Shown here piece after piece: positions 33,415 through 47,000 of a stretch of 64,000 nt of DNA (the stretch's first letter is position 1; the number at the start of each line of letters is the position of its first letter). The position numbers were made by a program, and so were the translations under genes. The notes beneath the pieces were generated by a model that searched no databases, had not been told where the DNA came from, and saw nothing but the letters and a program-made list of their open reading frames with translations. Source of the DNA: Marthasterias glacialis (Eukaryota > Echinodermata > Asteroidea > Forcipulatida > Asteriidae); the NCBI GenBank assembly GCA_911728455.2, contig OU452225.1, positions 12,560,731 to 12,624,730 of the forward strand, given 5' to 3'.

Positions 33415-35496
33415 ATCTTGTTTAGTGTGGAGCACACTCATTTGAGCATGACCCTTCTTCCATGATGCCAGAGAGCTCGTCTGTGTTTATTGTGAAATTT
33501 TCCTACAGGGTCAGCGGTTCGTCCCAATGTTTTAAACCCATGCTATTCGACACGACTTACTGAATGTCTTGGTGCTTTGCCTTTACTCCATTGTGGTGTT
33601 TTAAAAACTGTTTAGAAGCAAGAAATCAATTTAGATTGCGTAATGGACATTACTTTACAAAACATCCTCTAAAAACATTACAACAAGATGATGGAGTACG
33701 CAGGCGTAAATATGCCCGGGAAGGTACTATTGAACAATTTGAAGCTGGCTTACAAAATTGGAAATCACCGATTTGGAAATACAAAACATTGACAAATGGG
33801 TAAAGTTTCACGTGTTTACTTTTGTAATCATTCTTGTTTATCTTTGTAATCATTCTTGTTTAAAGTTGTTGCCTGCTCGTTATTTATTTTTAACAAAATG
33901 ATGCGTCAACTGTCATTATCACTAACTTTCTTTCAGTTCCTGTCACGCGGTGTCACGAGTGACTATTCTGTGAAATCTTTGTATATTCATAGCTGCACCT
34001 TTCCGTGATCTGCATAAAAAACGTCCGAGGTTTCGATTAAGTTAGTTTGGGGGTGCACAACATAATTTTGAAACGGGTCGAAGCCTGCAGCACTGGTCTT
34101 TGTCTCGTCCCATAATAACTCTATGGTTTGTTATACCGTGATTTTATAAAAAGGGCCAGACTATTCTTTTACATGATCGTTTCATTGACAAAATGAGTAT
34201 ACTTCTTGAAAGAAAGGGTGAAGGAAAAAATAAAGTGTTTACGCCAACCTCTTGAAGATTCAAGTGCAACTCCGTTTTCTTTTTTCTGGGCTGCTGAGAA
34301 CAAGCTTAGAAAGAACATTAATATACCATCCAAAATACCCTGTGGTCTATATTGACGACACAAAGTTCTTTGCTAATATATATATTTATAGTAAATCAGT
34401 TTGTTTTATAGAGGTTTCTTTTGTTTACAAACACTGACCACCATTTTTGTTTTGAGTTGAATCAATCACAAAATGCATAACTGAGTTGGCACAATTATGT
34501 CTGCGCATTTTAAATAAAACACATTTGCTTACGAAGAATTTGTGTACTTTTGGAGTATAGCACAATTGATTTATCAGCGATTTGGGTATTGATATAGCAT
34601 CAATATTTTTTTTTTTTTTTTTTTGCAGAGAACGCTCGCCTGCACTTTTGGCAACTTTTTGGGTTGGCAAACTCATGGCTGTGGCGATGCAAAAGAAAAC
34701 TATTGAACAAAGAGTTAAATGCTATCATTTAAATTAGGCAACGATTGTCAATAACTATCGTTAAATAACAAGATAAATATTTGAGGATAAACTTCTGATA
34801 ATTTGAGGAAAAAAATCAACAGTCACAATTACGGCACACTGAATGTTTTGTCTATATATATAAAAGCGTTGTTTTTTTACAGGCAATCGAATAAGTTGTA
34901 ACTTAAAAAGTCACCAAGTTTCATGCTATAGCCCGATACGTGTTTGTCACATAGGCTGACTAATAGTAAATATTCTCTCTGTTGCCTCCAAAATATAATT
35001 TATAAATCATGATTAGTTTGGGAGAATGAGTGGGATCCGTTTTGAAACAGTCCAACAAAGTCACTCTGATTTGGAAATTCAACTCACACTATTCAACAGC
35101 AAAAATAAGGAAATGGTGGTATTCATAATCGATTGCAGTTTCGCAGTTGATGTTAACATCTCGTGGTTTCGAGTCCAATGACGATCAGCGTTAAGAGCTT
35201 TCTCCGTGGGAATTCCCCTAACTTGGACCGAATGCGCCTCAGCCCACATGGACTGAGCTACTTTTTTATTTTTTATAGAATTCACACTAAGTTTCGCTTA
35301 TCTTTCGTCACAGGTCCAATACGTGAAATGATTGCAAGTCAAATTAATGAATATTGTTGCATGTGGAATCCGTCCAAAAAACATACACCACATTCCGGTG
35401 TCGCAGAGGGAGATTCCCCTTTGTCGTCCCAGCTCCTTGTAATTCCTGTTGAGGAACACGGATGTTCTTTCATAAAATCTAATTCAATTAATTCAT

Positions 35497-35617
35497 GGGT
35501 AAACAAAGACAAATTGACTGGAGAGGATAGCTGAGTTGGTAGAGCTCCGGTACCGGTACGTTAAACCGGTGGTCGCAGGTTCAAATCCCGCTCCAGTCAA
35601 TTTGTCTGTGTTCACCC
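35497..35617 (+). mobile_element. tRNA-derived element: tRNA-like fold on a long inverted repeat
   Basis: Bases 35517-35597 can fold like a tRNA. The acceptor stem is ACTGGAG with CTCCAGT. The A box is TAGCTGAGTTGG, the B box GGTTCAAATCC, and a 5-bp anticodon-like stem CCGGT/ACCGG has loop ACGTTAA. Loop position 33 is C, not T, and the T stem has a mismatch, so it is unlikely to be a working tRNA. The flanks GGGTAAACAAAGACAAATTG and CAATTTGTCTGTGTTCACCC extend the acceptor stem by 18 of 20 bases. A tail TTACCCGGTCAGTTTCCC at about 35639 is shared with the element at 11675. I read it as a SINE-type element. Confidence 0.65.
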
Positions 35618-36561
35618 CAAAATTGATTAAACAAAAATTACCCGGTCAGTTTCCCTTGTGGTTAATTGCTTGATAAAATCTAATTAACTCTCCTTAATGA
35701 TTGATTTTAGCATCAGGTTTGTGCAGGACACTCCTGCGTATCAGGGAAGGGGGGGTGGGGTTGGAGGATGGAGGATGTGGGAAGGGGTTGTTGAGACCCG
35801 CGGTTACAAAAAAAAAATAGAGGCTGGCATTTCAGAGGAGGTAGGCCTAAATACTAATAAAACAAAAACAGACTATATGAGTTTTGGCCAAGTAAAAAAG
35901 AAAGACTCGCTGATTATAATAACACAGAGAAATAATATCAATATTGTGTAAACCTTGTAAAAAATATTTGTAAATAGCTTTGTTTGAACGTCCTCTTTGA
36001 ACCGGAAGGAAAGGTCAAATAGAGTCATTAATAAATTCGTTAGCAGACAAATACAATTAACAAGAACTTTAACTAACTGAAAGGTTGTTGATGTTCTTCT
36101 TCTTCTTGTCGTCGTCGTTGTCGTCGACATAATGCTATACTGGGCCAGAATTCGGACAAAAAAAATAACAACAATCTCCTGAAGACGAGCTAAGTATACG
36201 TTGAGACCACAACAACGCCCTTTCCAGAGCCAACACACTTCCCAAATGAAATTTACACTTAATTGTGCCTGTAAGTTTATCTGTAATAGTCACTCCATGT
36301 CAAAATTTGCTGTAACAATTTTAAAACGGAGCATCCAAAATGCCCACTTAAAATGTTTATGTGTTAATAAATAACAGGTAAAATTTAAAAGATTAAGGCA
36401 TATAATAATATGATAGTTGTTCAACTTCTATTTGATAAATAATATAGCACAACTTAATTCAATATAACTATTCAATGCTCAGTCACAGAGCAAGGATTCG
36501 TAAAGACCCAATAACATTTCTATTGGCGCTGTTGTTCCGTACCCCCCGAACGATTTACCAA

Positions 36562-36752
36562 TGACGTCACATAACATTATTCATACATTCACAAGTCACA
36601 CTTCGCGCGTAATTCGCTGATTAGGATCTTACGCCTTGGGCGTTCGTTCAGAAATTAGTTCGGACGAAAGAGGCCCGCCATGTCAACAAAACATTCCAGC
36701 AAGTTAAAGACACAGTTTAGTGCTGTTTTATTATCAGAAGATCGACTGTTTT
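36562..36752 (+). promoter_or_regulatory. Candidate promoter and first exon of an unidentified gene
   Basis: A perfect CRE (TGACGTCA, 36562-36569) precedes CpG-bearing sequence. The ATG at 36680 has context CCCGCCATGT (G at -3). The frame MSTKHSSKLKTQFSAVLLSE then DRLF runs 24 codons and meets a good donor, GTGAGT, after 36752, leaving phase 1. A phase-compatible but weak acceptor (TTATGCAG) at 40547 would add about 50 residues to a stop at 40703-40705. I do not recognise the protein, and all of this could be chance. Confidence 0.25.
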
Positions 36753-37154
36753 GTGAGTTAGAATGTTACTGTGTTTAATGGTTGAATTGGTTGACAATAG
36801 TCTTTAGAAAAACCGGCGACAAAAATAATTATGTGCTATAGGGTCTGAATTCGCTTGCCTGTGGGCAACAGAACGAAAAGAGCATTTTGAAATGTTTGCA
36901 CAAGAACCTAAACCGTTTTATCTTTTTCCATATTTCGTAACTTGTTTTTTGTACACATCAGCATTTGATCCTTGCTCTATATGGAACAACCGCCTCCACG
37001 TGAGCCATCGTTTTTCCTTACTGCTCTTGTTTTTGTGCATTATGGCTGATGTTTGAAGCTTTGCATGGTGTGGATAGAAAGTAACCATTACTAGTAAAAC
37101 TTGTGGGTGTGCAAATCACTCAAGGCAGGAGTGTTGGCTCAGAGCCGCTCGGTT

Positions 37155-37250
37155 TGTTCTCGACGTTTCGAACAGCAAGGAAAATCTACTCTCCTTCGAG
37201 AGAATGCAGACTGTGAGCAGAGTACGGTACACTTCGAAACGTCGAGAACA
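37155..37250. repeat. 18-bp perfect inverted repeat with GAAACGTCGAG core
   Basis: TGTTCTCGACGTTTCGAA at 37155-37172 and TTCGAAACGTCGAGAACA at 37233-37250 are exact reverse complements. The motif GAAACGTCGAG is the one seen at 31571, and TTCGAAACGTC occurs again at 27773-27783. It fits a pair of opposed terminal repeats of a Penelope-like or similar element. No reverse transcriptase or endonuclease is visible nearby. Confidence 0.6.
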
Positions 37251-37559
37251 ATAAACCACGGCTTCTCTTTCTTACAGAGTAAATACTCCCTCAATGAGAG
37301 ATTCTCACATGGTTGTACACACATATTACTAAAATAGTGAGCAGGTCCATAAATTGCCATTAAGTTGATAATGAGAAATTTGGTTGGCGAATTCAATTGA
37401 TTTAAGATTCATTGTATAATTTCATTTTTGGAATGGATGTATTTAAAAACAGTTTAGCTGAATATCTTACATAAGTAACATGTTCAAACAAGAAAAATAG
37501 CGCAAGGTGATAAAAAAATATCTCTCAGATATTGCCCACCCGCATGTCGCATGCAGGAC

Positions 37560-37915
37560 TTCAAAGGTTTGACGTCATGCAATGGCACGTGCCCATCGAA
37601 TGACGTCGGGGTTCTCAAGACTGCGTGACGTCATTGCGTTTCGAGATCGGAATGGTTCGGTAGGACTTCGGTTTGTCAACACGTGATGGTATATCGCTCG
37701 GCCGGAGATGACGTAAGCCCGAACCACGAGATACCGATGGTGTGGTGACATCATTTTAAACTAGATTGCGAACAAGAAAAAGCCTCAACAATGGAAATCT
37801 ATACATAAAAAAAACTAATGAAAATACTTATGTTGATAAAACCAAGAGGCTCTTGGTTTTTTTTTTGGTTTTTTTTATCATCTAACAATAACCACATCCA
37901 TTGCGACGTCACACA
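37560..37915. promoter_or_regulatory. Cluster of CRE-like TGACGT sites
   Basis: TGACGTCA occurs at 37570-37577 and 37626-37633. TGACGTCG is at 37601 and TGACGTAA at about 37707. GACGTCAC near 37906 and two CACGTG motifs (37586 and about 37681) are also present. The density is far above the surroundings. It could be a regulatory region or part of a repeat. Confidence 0.35.
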
Positions 37916-38517
37916 TCTGCCCTTGGTCTGTAATTTTGGCAATAAAATTGCTCGTCACCATAAACAACCGTGTGCGTTTTCTAAAATATACACAGCAGTC
38001 AAAGAATGGCGCAACCAATTTTCATCGTGGGTGATAACATCAGGTGAATTGGGTCAATATTTTGAACAAAAAACGCGGGTAAAAATACAACCATGATTGA
38101 CCTTGCCGACAAATGAATTCAGTTTTATAGCATGATATAGCAACAGCACATCAATGTCACGCCTACAGCATGAAAACAAACAATTTCCCTGAAAACAACA
38201 TATTTCATTGTCATTGTTTTCCCAGAACACGTAACTATACCGGTACTTTATGTTGATTTGATGTTCACATTTTGACTGTATACGGTGTTTTCATTATAGT
38301 GGACAGCTATGAAGGTACTCTCCTGAACAGCCAGGGATGTGTTATTTGCAATTCACATCCCGTGAATTGTTCTGTGTCATGATGGGGCAATGATAATTGC
38401 AATGCCAACTAGAATCACATGACCACTTTAAAGACTGTTCAAGTCATTCTTGGGCGTATGTGCGAAACCAAACAGGGTCGAGTGCATTTCGAGAGTTCAT
38501 ACAGTCAAGCGCGTCGA

Positions 38518-38610
38518 TTGGTGGTGGTGGTGGTGGGGGGGGGGGGGGGTCCCCACCACTTTTTAGAGTGGAGGATAGCATATCAAATGCCCCCCCCCCC
38601 CCCCCCCCCA
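38518..38610. repeat. Facing G and C homopolymer tracts
   Basis: A GGT/G tract at about 38520-38550 is followed after roughly 40 bp by a C run of about 18 at 38590-38609. The two could pair as a hairpin, and the G tract could form a quadruplex. Frames spelling poly-Gly or poly-Pro here are artefacts of the tracts. Confidence 0.7.
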
Positions 38611-40899
38611 GAAAAAAAACCAAGACGAAGAACAAAAAATAAATAATAACAATAGCCTTCATTATACCTTTGCGTAAAATGTTAAGAGTGTACAGAAACT
38701 TCCTCGGGGCAGTAAAATTAGGTTTTGTACAAACACGTTTTGTATTTCCCGTGATACATATTAAGTTAACCTCCTGATTGGGAGTTTAGAGGTAAGAGGT
38801 AAGAGGGGAAATCCGGATCCAGTCCCACAGCCCATTTTAGGATTCTTGTGCTGTTGTTTTAAGATCGAAACTTGTCAACGGTGGATACAAAATTAAGGAA
38901 CTAAGTACAACAATGCAAATTAATATTAAAATAATGGTTGTGGGTTGCGTGTAAGTAAAGGCACGTCTCCCCCCCCCCCCCAACACTTTTCGGTAGCGAT
39001 CGATGCCCTTGAATACAGTTCGATTTTCTTCAGAGCCTTTACACCGGTAATCAACCTTTGCTCAGGTACAGTCAAGTTTTGCTTTAGCAAAACATTTTAC
39101 CATAGTATACAGTCACCCCGACTGTCATACAGGCTGGTTCATCAATTAAATTTGTTCAGCATAAAAGAATGTGAGCATTATTTTCTGATGCAGCGCAGTT
39201 GTGCGTGAGATTTGAGAGTGATGATTTGAATATTGACTGTTGGAAGCCCTTTTATCGAAAAGTAGTTCATTGAAAACTACCAGCTGATTGAGTTTGCGAT
39301 ATATTTATATGTTCTAAATTCTCATTGAACACTATTTTACAGTTAAAAAATGTCATCAGAAAAGATGTGCCCATCACCCAGACCCCCTGCTTTAACAAGA
39401 TAAAATCGCTAAAAATAAAGTAAGCAGAAGGTTAAATTTTGTGATTTAAAAATCTCCTAAATTCCCATCCATCTGAACCGCAAAAATAAAAATAATAATA
39501 ATAAAAATAAAATCAGATATTGAAACTCAGTCGTTAAATATAAGATGTCTGACTTCAGAAATGCTTAAAATATCCAGCGAATTAAGTTGTATCTACATTA
39601 TTTTGTTTGTTTTCCTTTTGAACAAAGCATCCCGTTAAGCGGCAATCATAATCCGCAAACTGTCCGTACGATCTTGCTGGTACCACCTCATATTCTGGTA
39701 TGGTTTCTAAGAAACCCACTCAAATATAAAAAAGAAAGAAAAAAAACCCACATGGAATCGGAAGTACTTTCCCTCAATTTTTAAGACACCCCAGAAGTTG
39801 AGTGTAAATAACGATCAAGATTGCTGGTACCACGACGCAGCCTCCCACGATAAAGAAACAGTTGAAAGGATGACGATTTGAACCGCAACATTTTGTCAGA
39901 TCAGTTCCGAATATTTATAAAGATGCTTGGGCAATTTTTTTGGCCGATTTGACCCTAAAATTAAGATTTAAATGATTGTTCATAGTTTCGAGAAATGTGT
40001 TGAGCTTTCATGGAAATGATAAGTAGTTGATTTCAAAATTAAAAATGAATAATTGTCGGTTACCTGACATTATCTCTCGTGCATCAGCCGTGTCCAAACA
40101 ATTTTGCACATTTCTACATGTATTTGTGCATTCTCTCTGGTATAAGCGAAAGTTTTCAGATACAAGTTTTTAGTTTTGAAACAGCATCATCTGTCAAACT
40201 TCTAAACAAAAATAATAAAAAAATAATAAAAAAATCTCTGAGTGAAAATCGGGCCAATGCAACTTTAAACAGAGCAAAAGTAAAACAGAGATAAATACTT
40301 AGAAAACAAACATAGATTTATCTCTAAATGGTACAGATAAGTGACTCATTTCAAACTGAAATTGTGAGCAATTTCAGTCAGCTAGGAAACAGAAACAGAA
40401 AAACTCGTAGCTTTCATGAGAAAAAGAAAAAAGACCTTTCCATGTATATGACACGGATTGACAAGGTCATTCTGGTCATGAATTATTCTTCTGTACACAA
40501 GAATGTACACTGCTCCCCATTTAATTTTCATTCAATCGATTATGCAGGGAACCCATTCACACACAAAATAACGGACGATTCCGACGGAGGCGAGCGGGTC
40601 GCGGATGCTAAGTTAGCGCCGTCGAGTTGCTCATTAACATCTGTGCACGTCAATGGGCTCAATATTACTGTCTATTTTAAGGACGGTTTTACTACGACGG
40701 CTTAATGCATGTCATTAGAATATACTATTATTTGCGTGGGGGTGGCTTTAGCCAACGATCCCCACTTAAAAATCATTTTTTTTGTACTGTCTTTCGAAGT
40801 TTACAGAGTCAATCACTCTGCGTGTTGTGGCTTGTACTATTGGTTTGACTGTTTCGTTTTCAAAGGAAAATTAAGGAAAATGGTTGATGAAAAAAAATG

Positions 40900-41000
40900 A
40901 GCCAGTCAGCGTGAACGGGCTGTTTCCCGCGCCAAGCCGCGGCCTCGAGCGCCCCGTCTGTAAACATTCCCGCCCCCACAACCTTTTCAACATGGCGTTT
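40900..41000 (+). promoter_or_regulatory. Short CpG-rich block with an ATGGCG start-like site
   Basis: GTTTCCCGCGCCAAGCCGCG and CTCGAGCGCCCC form a small CpG-rich patch in AT-rich DNA. It ends in TTTTCAACATGGCG at 40981-40994. No convincing exon or donor follows. It is listed as a possible promoter only. Confidence 0.2.
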
Positions 41001-44000
41001 TACCGTAAATGCCACACTTTGAGGAATGTGTATTCATTAATGAAAAGTAATAATAATAAAATAAAAGCACCTTCCAATGTGATAGGATATCGATTTTGGA
41101 TGTCCATGCCGTGTACGGGAATACGTACGCTTTTTTTTGCTATCTACGCTTGTCTTTAAAAAAAAACCTGTTAATTATTTACGTAATTAACAACATTGCA
41201 TTAACTGAAAAAAGTCAATAGGTTTTCTGAATCAGGAAGGGCCTATACTGTCGGTGACGCACATCTTACGATGTTACCACTGGCATGATAATTTTCGACG
41301 TGAGTTTACCAACCGAGGATAACTTATTCATTGAAATAATACTACAAACCTACTATTAGATAAAATAAATACATTATTGTAATTTTCGGATAAATATTTC
41401 TTCTGCTGCAATCGTTGTATTGGTCCCTGTATATAGGCATATGACATATCAATATTGTTCCCAAGCTTATGAAAAACAGGAGCCCGACCAAATTTGACAC
41501 CATGATTTTAATGTCGGAAAACGAAAGCTGCGCTGTAATACAGGTATGATTGTAAAATTTAAATTGGTAAAAGTTTACATTATGCCTGTCTCATCCCCCG
41601 GGCTCGATCAAAATATTTAGATTCATCTTCAGACGAGTTGCCAACATTGCCATAGTGACGGTATTGTGACGTCTTACTTTGCTTAGCAATGAAGATTGAG
41701 ACACATCCCAAGATCACTCGTTAGCTCTTTGTGAAAACAACGCTTTTTTATAGCTTCCTTTGAACCGTACAGACGTTTGTCGTACGCAATCTTGGATCGC
41801 TTCCAATACAAGCGGCGCATTAATGTAGTTTGAGAACAGTAATCTTACATACTGTTTTTTTTTTTGGGGGGGGGGGGGGATGGCCCATTGCTTGACGTCA
41901 TCCAGAGAATGGCTCAACTGACATCGTAACTGTTTCATGTTTTTGTTATAAGTTTTCTTAAATTTTTAAACGTCTATTTTATTGTTTTTATTTTATTTTG
42001 TGTTGTTATTCTTATAAGAACTTGGTTATAAAATGAACATAACGCTCACTTCAAAACGCAATACGACTCCGTAATCCTGCAAGGACACGTGTTTTCCCCC
42101 GATATATTGTATTCTACTTGGAATTATATACTTTACGCCATTATCATGCCACAAACTTAAATTAGACAAAACTGTGACGGCAAAAAAAAAACAACAACAA
42201 TCTGAAGGTCTGGCTTTTTAACTGAGTTTTGTTGTCAACGTTGCTTCACCATCATACGATAAGTCATTGTCAATTATTCAGTGGCGCATTAGTATGTGTT
42301 TAATGGGCACGAGTTTGGCAGTCATCCAAACGGTCACTTAGAGGACTTCGTATTAATGCTTTTCCAGCCGAACCTGAATTTTTGATCGAATCAAATGCCA
42401 CTCATTCACTGGAGATATTCAGTATAGTGCGCAGACTCCTTGGTCAACTGTTTACTCTAATCAAAGGTTGAGTCACCTCAACAACAGTGAATCAGTAACA
42501 TCGAATGAAATTGACCTTGCCACTGCATGATGACGATATCACGGAGGTATCTTCACAAGATAGCAATGCGGGCAGAGACATGCGTTCCCGACAGACTAGT
42601 TTGGTACAAATCGTGTTACAAGTGCACTAAAAATGGTCACAACTGCATTTAGAGGGTCAGTCAATGAAGAAACTATTCAAACGTTTTACGAAAAAGTAAG
42701 TAAAACGTCCAACACAAATCGAGATCGTCAATAATGTTTTGCCAATATAAAAAAAACCTGCGCCATTTTGTTGGCATCCTCTCCATAACCTCTCTCATTG
42801 TGCCCAGACAGTAACAAGGGGGAATGGCTTATTCCTTGCACATTTTAGCATTAAAAAAAACCTTCAAGCAAAATTGTGAAACTTCACAGAAAGAGAAATT
42901 TAAGCCATCAAACGACTTCTCGCCTAAACATCGCAGGTTCCCCACTTTTTGAATTTCAAAAGGTATTCAGTCCCCTTATTAATCACAGTAAGTGTAAATT
43001 TGAGAGCTTACAGTCTCGATCGTTCCCCCCATGTCGTTCCTGTACGTCGTTATCGAAACGAGATCTGCCGGTATCGAAGATGACGTTTCGCTGATACATT
43101 GGTACATTGTTGAGACTTAACAGAATAAAGGATTTTCAAAAAACATTATGCAGAGTTTTTTCATCAACATGCCTGTCCATTTATGGTCTTGGAGTAGACC
43201 AAAACTGTTGTCCGTTCTGCCGTGACGGTAACAATTTCCTTTGGTAGAAATAATCCTCAATGCCATTTACGTTTGAATGTTATCAACCGAGCTCACACCT
43301 TTTCATATGCTTTGAGAAAACACGTCCCAAATGGGTCATTTCTTTTTTAACGGTCGGCGTGCATATACGGGATTTCTCTGAATTGGTTAACGCGAAATCG
43401 CTGCGGTTCACCAAGAACAACCGTCGGCTTTATTTCGTCGCCCAAATGTTTCTTCAAACCGGAAAGCACAAAGCCCGAGGCATTAATCTTAATTATAATG
43501 AAAAACATAAACTGACCCGGTTACACTAAAACCTCAAGGTGTCCATTAATCTAAAAACCAAAATCAAACAACCCAAAAATCAAAACTATAACAAACAAAA
43601 CAAAAAACACAATTTAGAACAAAATAAAGCCTTATATAAGTTCATGTTAAAAGCGTGGATCTCTACCATGTAGGCCTATCATTTAGAAAAAATGTAAAGT
43701 CAACTTATTTATACTCATGGTGAAAAATGAAGCTACAGATCCCAATTTGGATGCAAAGATGTAAAACACTTCTGATCAGTCCTACTTCTCTTTTCTGCGT
43801 GGAACAAATCTAACACTTCTAATTCTAAACATTTTAAGACTTGACAGATCAAAAGGCCCGTTTTCCTTCCCCAACACAAACAAACATCATCTCCAATCGA
43901 TCTATTTATAGACCTCAAATGCCGACCCCGTTGATTCTGCCCCGCGCCCCAGTTTTGGCGGGAAACAGGCCAAGCTACATCTGCACGCGTTGTCAGTCGT

Positions 44001-47000
44001 TCTTCATCTCGTCTGCTCATCTCAAGTTAAAGCCGAGGACGTGGGTGGAATAATTCAGCCTTGTCGGTGTAATAGTAAGACACAGTCCATTCCAGTGGGA
44101 GTTCGGTACCGTTATTTTCTTCTTGTCCACCCACACATGAAGGATGAGAAATGTTGCTTATTAGTGTTGTATAGACCTACACTTTCCGTTCTCTCCAAAA
44201 GGTGTTGTGGGTTGTACGTTAAATTGTTAAAATACCGTCCATATGTTCACGAAGAATGTACACGCTTTCATCGAAGCACACCTATTTGACGTGTCTCTCT
44301 ATCGTTAAAATCAATCAAACTAAACCGATGATAAAAAAAAGAATATAGGAATAACAGCATGGTGCCTTTTGATGTGTCAGTATTCACTCTCACGACACGA
44401 AAGGAACACGGCAAAAGACGGTGTCAATTTGTACTACTTCAGGTTTTTCATTAAATCAACACTGAACCGCTACACTGGCCACAAAGATACAAAATAGTCG
44501 GGAAAATTGTGCTGAACAAAACTCAATAACGAAGGATCCTGACATGGCCGCAATTTATATCTTTGATGAATGACATAAACATTTTTCGTTCTTGAAAATT
44601 ACAATAACAAATCCCATACATCTCCTTGACACAAGTCTACACCTCCTTGACCTCCATGGGTTGTACTCATTTGCAATTTTTCTCGCCACAGGTAATTTCA
44701 TTCATTAGTGTAAGGGACCAAAATCGAGGATTGTAGCCTGCCTTTATTAGTAGTCATACATAACTTGATATTATGTACAGTGTTATAAAGTGATAACAGG
44801 CAGGCGTGGGTTTCAGCCTACTTTCTAACCACGTGTGTTGGAAACAAAAATACAATGATTGCCGGGGGGAAATGATCGTCAAAGGCTTTCAACAATGTTT
44901 CAATGGTCAATTTTTATCTGTAAAACCGAAATAACATGATATATCATAAATAATGATATATCATAAATTATTTATCTGACTTGAAAACCAAAGTGTGGAA
45001 AATTCCACAGGTCCTCATAATGATGCTAATTTCTGATGGCAAAATTGACTTTAAAAATGTTTTACATTGTAACCATAGCTCCTAAATTTATATGACTTCA
45101 ACTTCAACCTGACATAAAAACCAGTCCAATGCAGAGTAAAATTAAAATACCATATTGAGCGACTTGTAAAAACGCTGACCGTCCGACATCTTGACGTCAC
45201 GGTTTATTTACCCATGTGACCGAATCGCTTGACGTGGCGTGACGATGGAGCGCACTTTACCTCGTGAATATTCATTGTTAATCAGGCGGGCTGATGACTG
45301 AGACTCTAAACGGCTGGCAGAGATGTTAATTAACTTCACGGGGGGAACCACGACTATTTTTTTTGGTATTCATCTAGGTTGTTGGGAACGATTTAGGAAT
45401 TTTGTATAAATAAATTCTATTGCTGATATACACAGTATACTCCTTTGAAATAAATATTTCCCATTAAAATACAGCACAAAAATACCCTTACTGAATAATA
45501 ATTTATTCGTCATTTTGGGGGTTGACATTTTATTTTACTTGCTGTGCTTTTTAGTAACTCTGTGTTTGTTTTCATTCTAAATTTAAAAATGGCCTCATTA
45601 CATTACAGTTTACATTTTGTGCACAAACACACAAATTGAACTAAAAGTAAGTCTATGAAACATCGAGTGTTGGTTATAGTTGCAGAGTAAAATTCAGTAA
45701 TACACTCAAGAAAACACCAACATCTTGGGGGAGGGGAGAGCGGGTGGAGAAATAAATTCTTCATCGGGGGTAGGGGCTTAAGTAATAGGCCTACACGATA
45801 AAGCAGTAATACGAAACAGCCGGTTTTGGGATGTACCACAACACCCTCTCTCAATCTCAATAATTTTCGATAGTAATTCACCTTTCCTTTGTTCCCTTTT
45901 ACCCCTAAAAAAGTAAAAAGTTGGCAACCCCACCATTTTATTGCGCGGGGGGGGGGGGTGCTCGAGATGCGCCAGTGGCCTTATCCCAGTCCCGTAGAGT
46001 TCTCAACGGACGTTTTTCATGCAAACACTAATGGTCGTTATAAGGTTACTCGCGGTTGAAGTAGTTCGTTATGCAACGACCCCAATGTCGTTCGACTCGA
46101 ACCACATGCCACATGCAACCGTCACGTACCAGCATTAATTTCAAATTCTTTCACAAAGTCTTGACTATATGAGATTTTTTATGGTCAAAGAATTAATCAC
46201 CAATGTCACGAGCACGTGTATAATCTCGTCACCTTCACGTGGTCGTACGATTTTAAAAATTGAGACAATAATAGTATAATACGACGAATTTACATGGCAA
46301 TTTAGGACTTGGGCCAAATTTGAACCTGGGCAGAATTCGGACATGGGCCAAATTTCAAGCTTTTCAATATTTTGCTTTACCCTTGAACGACGTAGGAAAG
46401 AAGATGGAGCATGCTCAACTGAACAATACAGACTAAATTAAACTTCAGTTTTTTTTCCTTCTCCATATTATACTAGCACACATCAAATACAATTGAAGGG
46501 AGAATAACTAACGAGGGATTTTGTTTCCTTCAAACTATAGAGGACACAACATTTTTAAGGTTGAAAAAAAAAACATTCTCAGACTTACATACAACTTACA
46601 TGGTTTAAAGAAATTTATCATCACGTGGCTGACACCAGGGTTAAAGATGGTCACGGAGAAATGACTTCCCTTGAATTATTTTTGCCTGAAATGCTTTAAA
46701 CCGGTAGTTTTTGAGAAATGAGTAACATAATTAGGCTTTATCTCGCTAGTCTGAAATCCGATGTTTGAAAAAAAGTGAAAATTCATAATGATTTAGTTAT
46801 TATTTGTTTCTTCTTCTCATGGCTCCGATGACCGATTGAGCCGAAACTTTCACAGGTTTTGTAAAATCATGTTTGTTGGATGAAATTAGTGCAGATACTT
46901 TTCTTTGACAATTACAAAATGTTGTCCACGTGCACAAAAGCGATGCGTGCGCGGGGACCGAAGGTTACAAAATATGTTTGAAAATGTGTAAAACTTGGTA

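Larger units (their letters stand above)
26000..36540. other. Intergenic, repeat-rich, no protein gene recognised
   Basis: Upstream of the receptor gene. It holds a palindrome at 27561, G-run repeats, hammerhead-like motifs at 31571-31739, a dispersed repeat at 33210 and a tRNA-derived element at 35497. Short open frames have no recognisable family features. Confidence 0.55.

Noticed and set aside
35517..35597. Functional tRNA gene (Asn-like anticodon GTT)
   Set aside because: C instead of T before the anticodon, extra bases ahead of the anticodon stem, a T-stem mismatch and inverted flanks point to a SINE-type pseudo-tRNA.
38397..38662. Frames encoding poly-Gly or poly-Pro
   Set aside because: They are created by the G and C homopolymer tracts and have no protein-like context.
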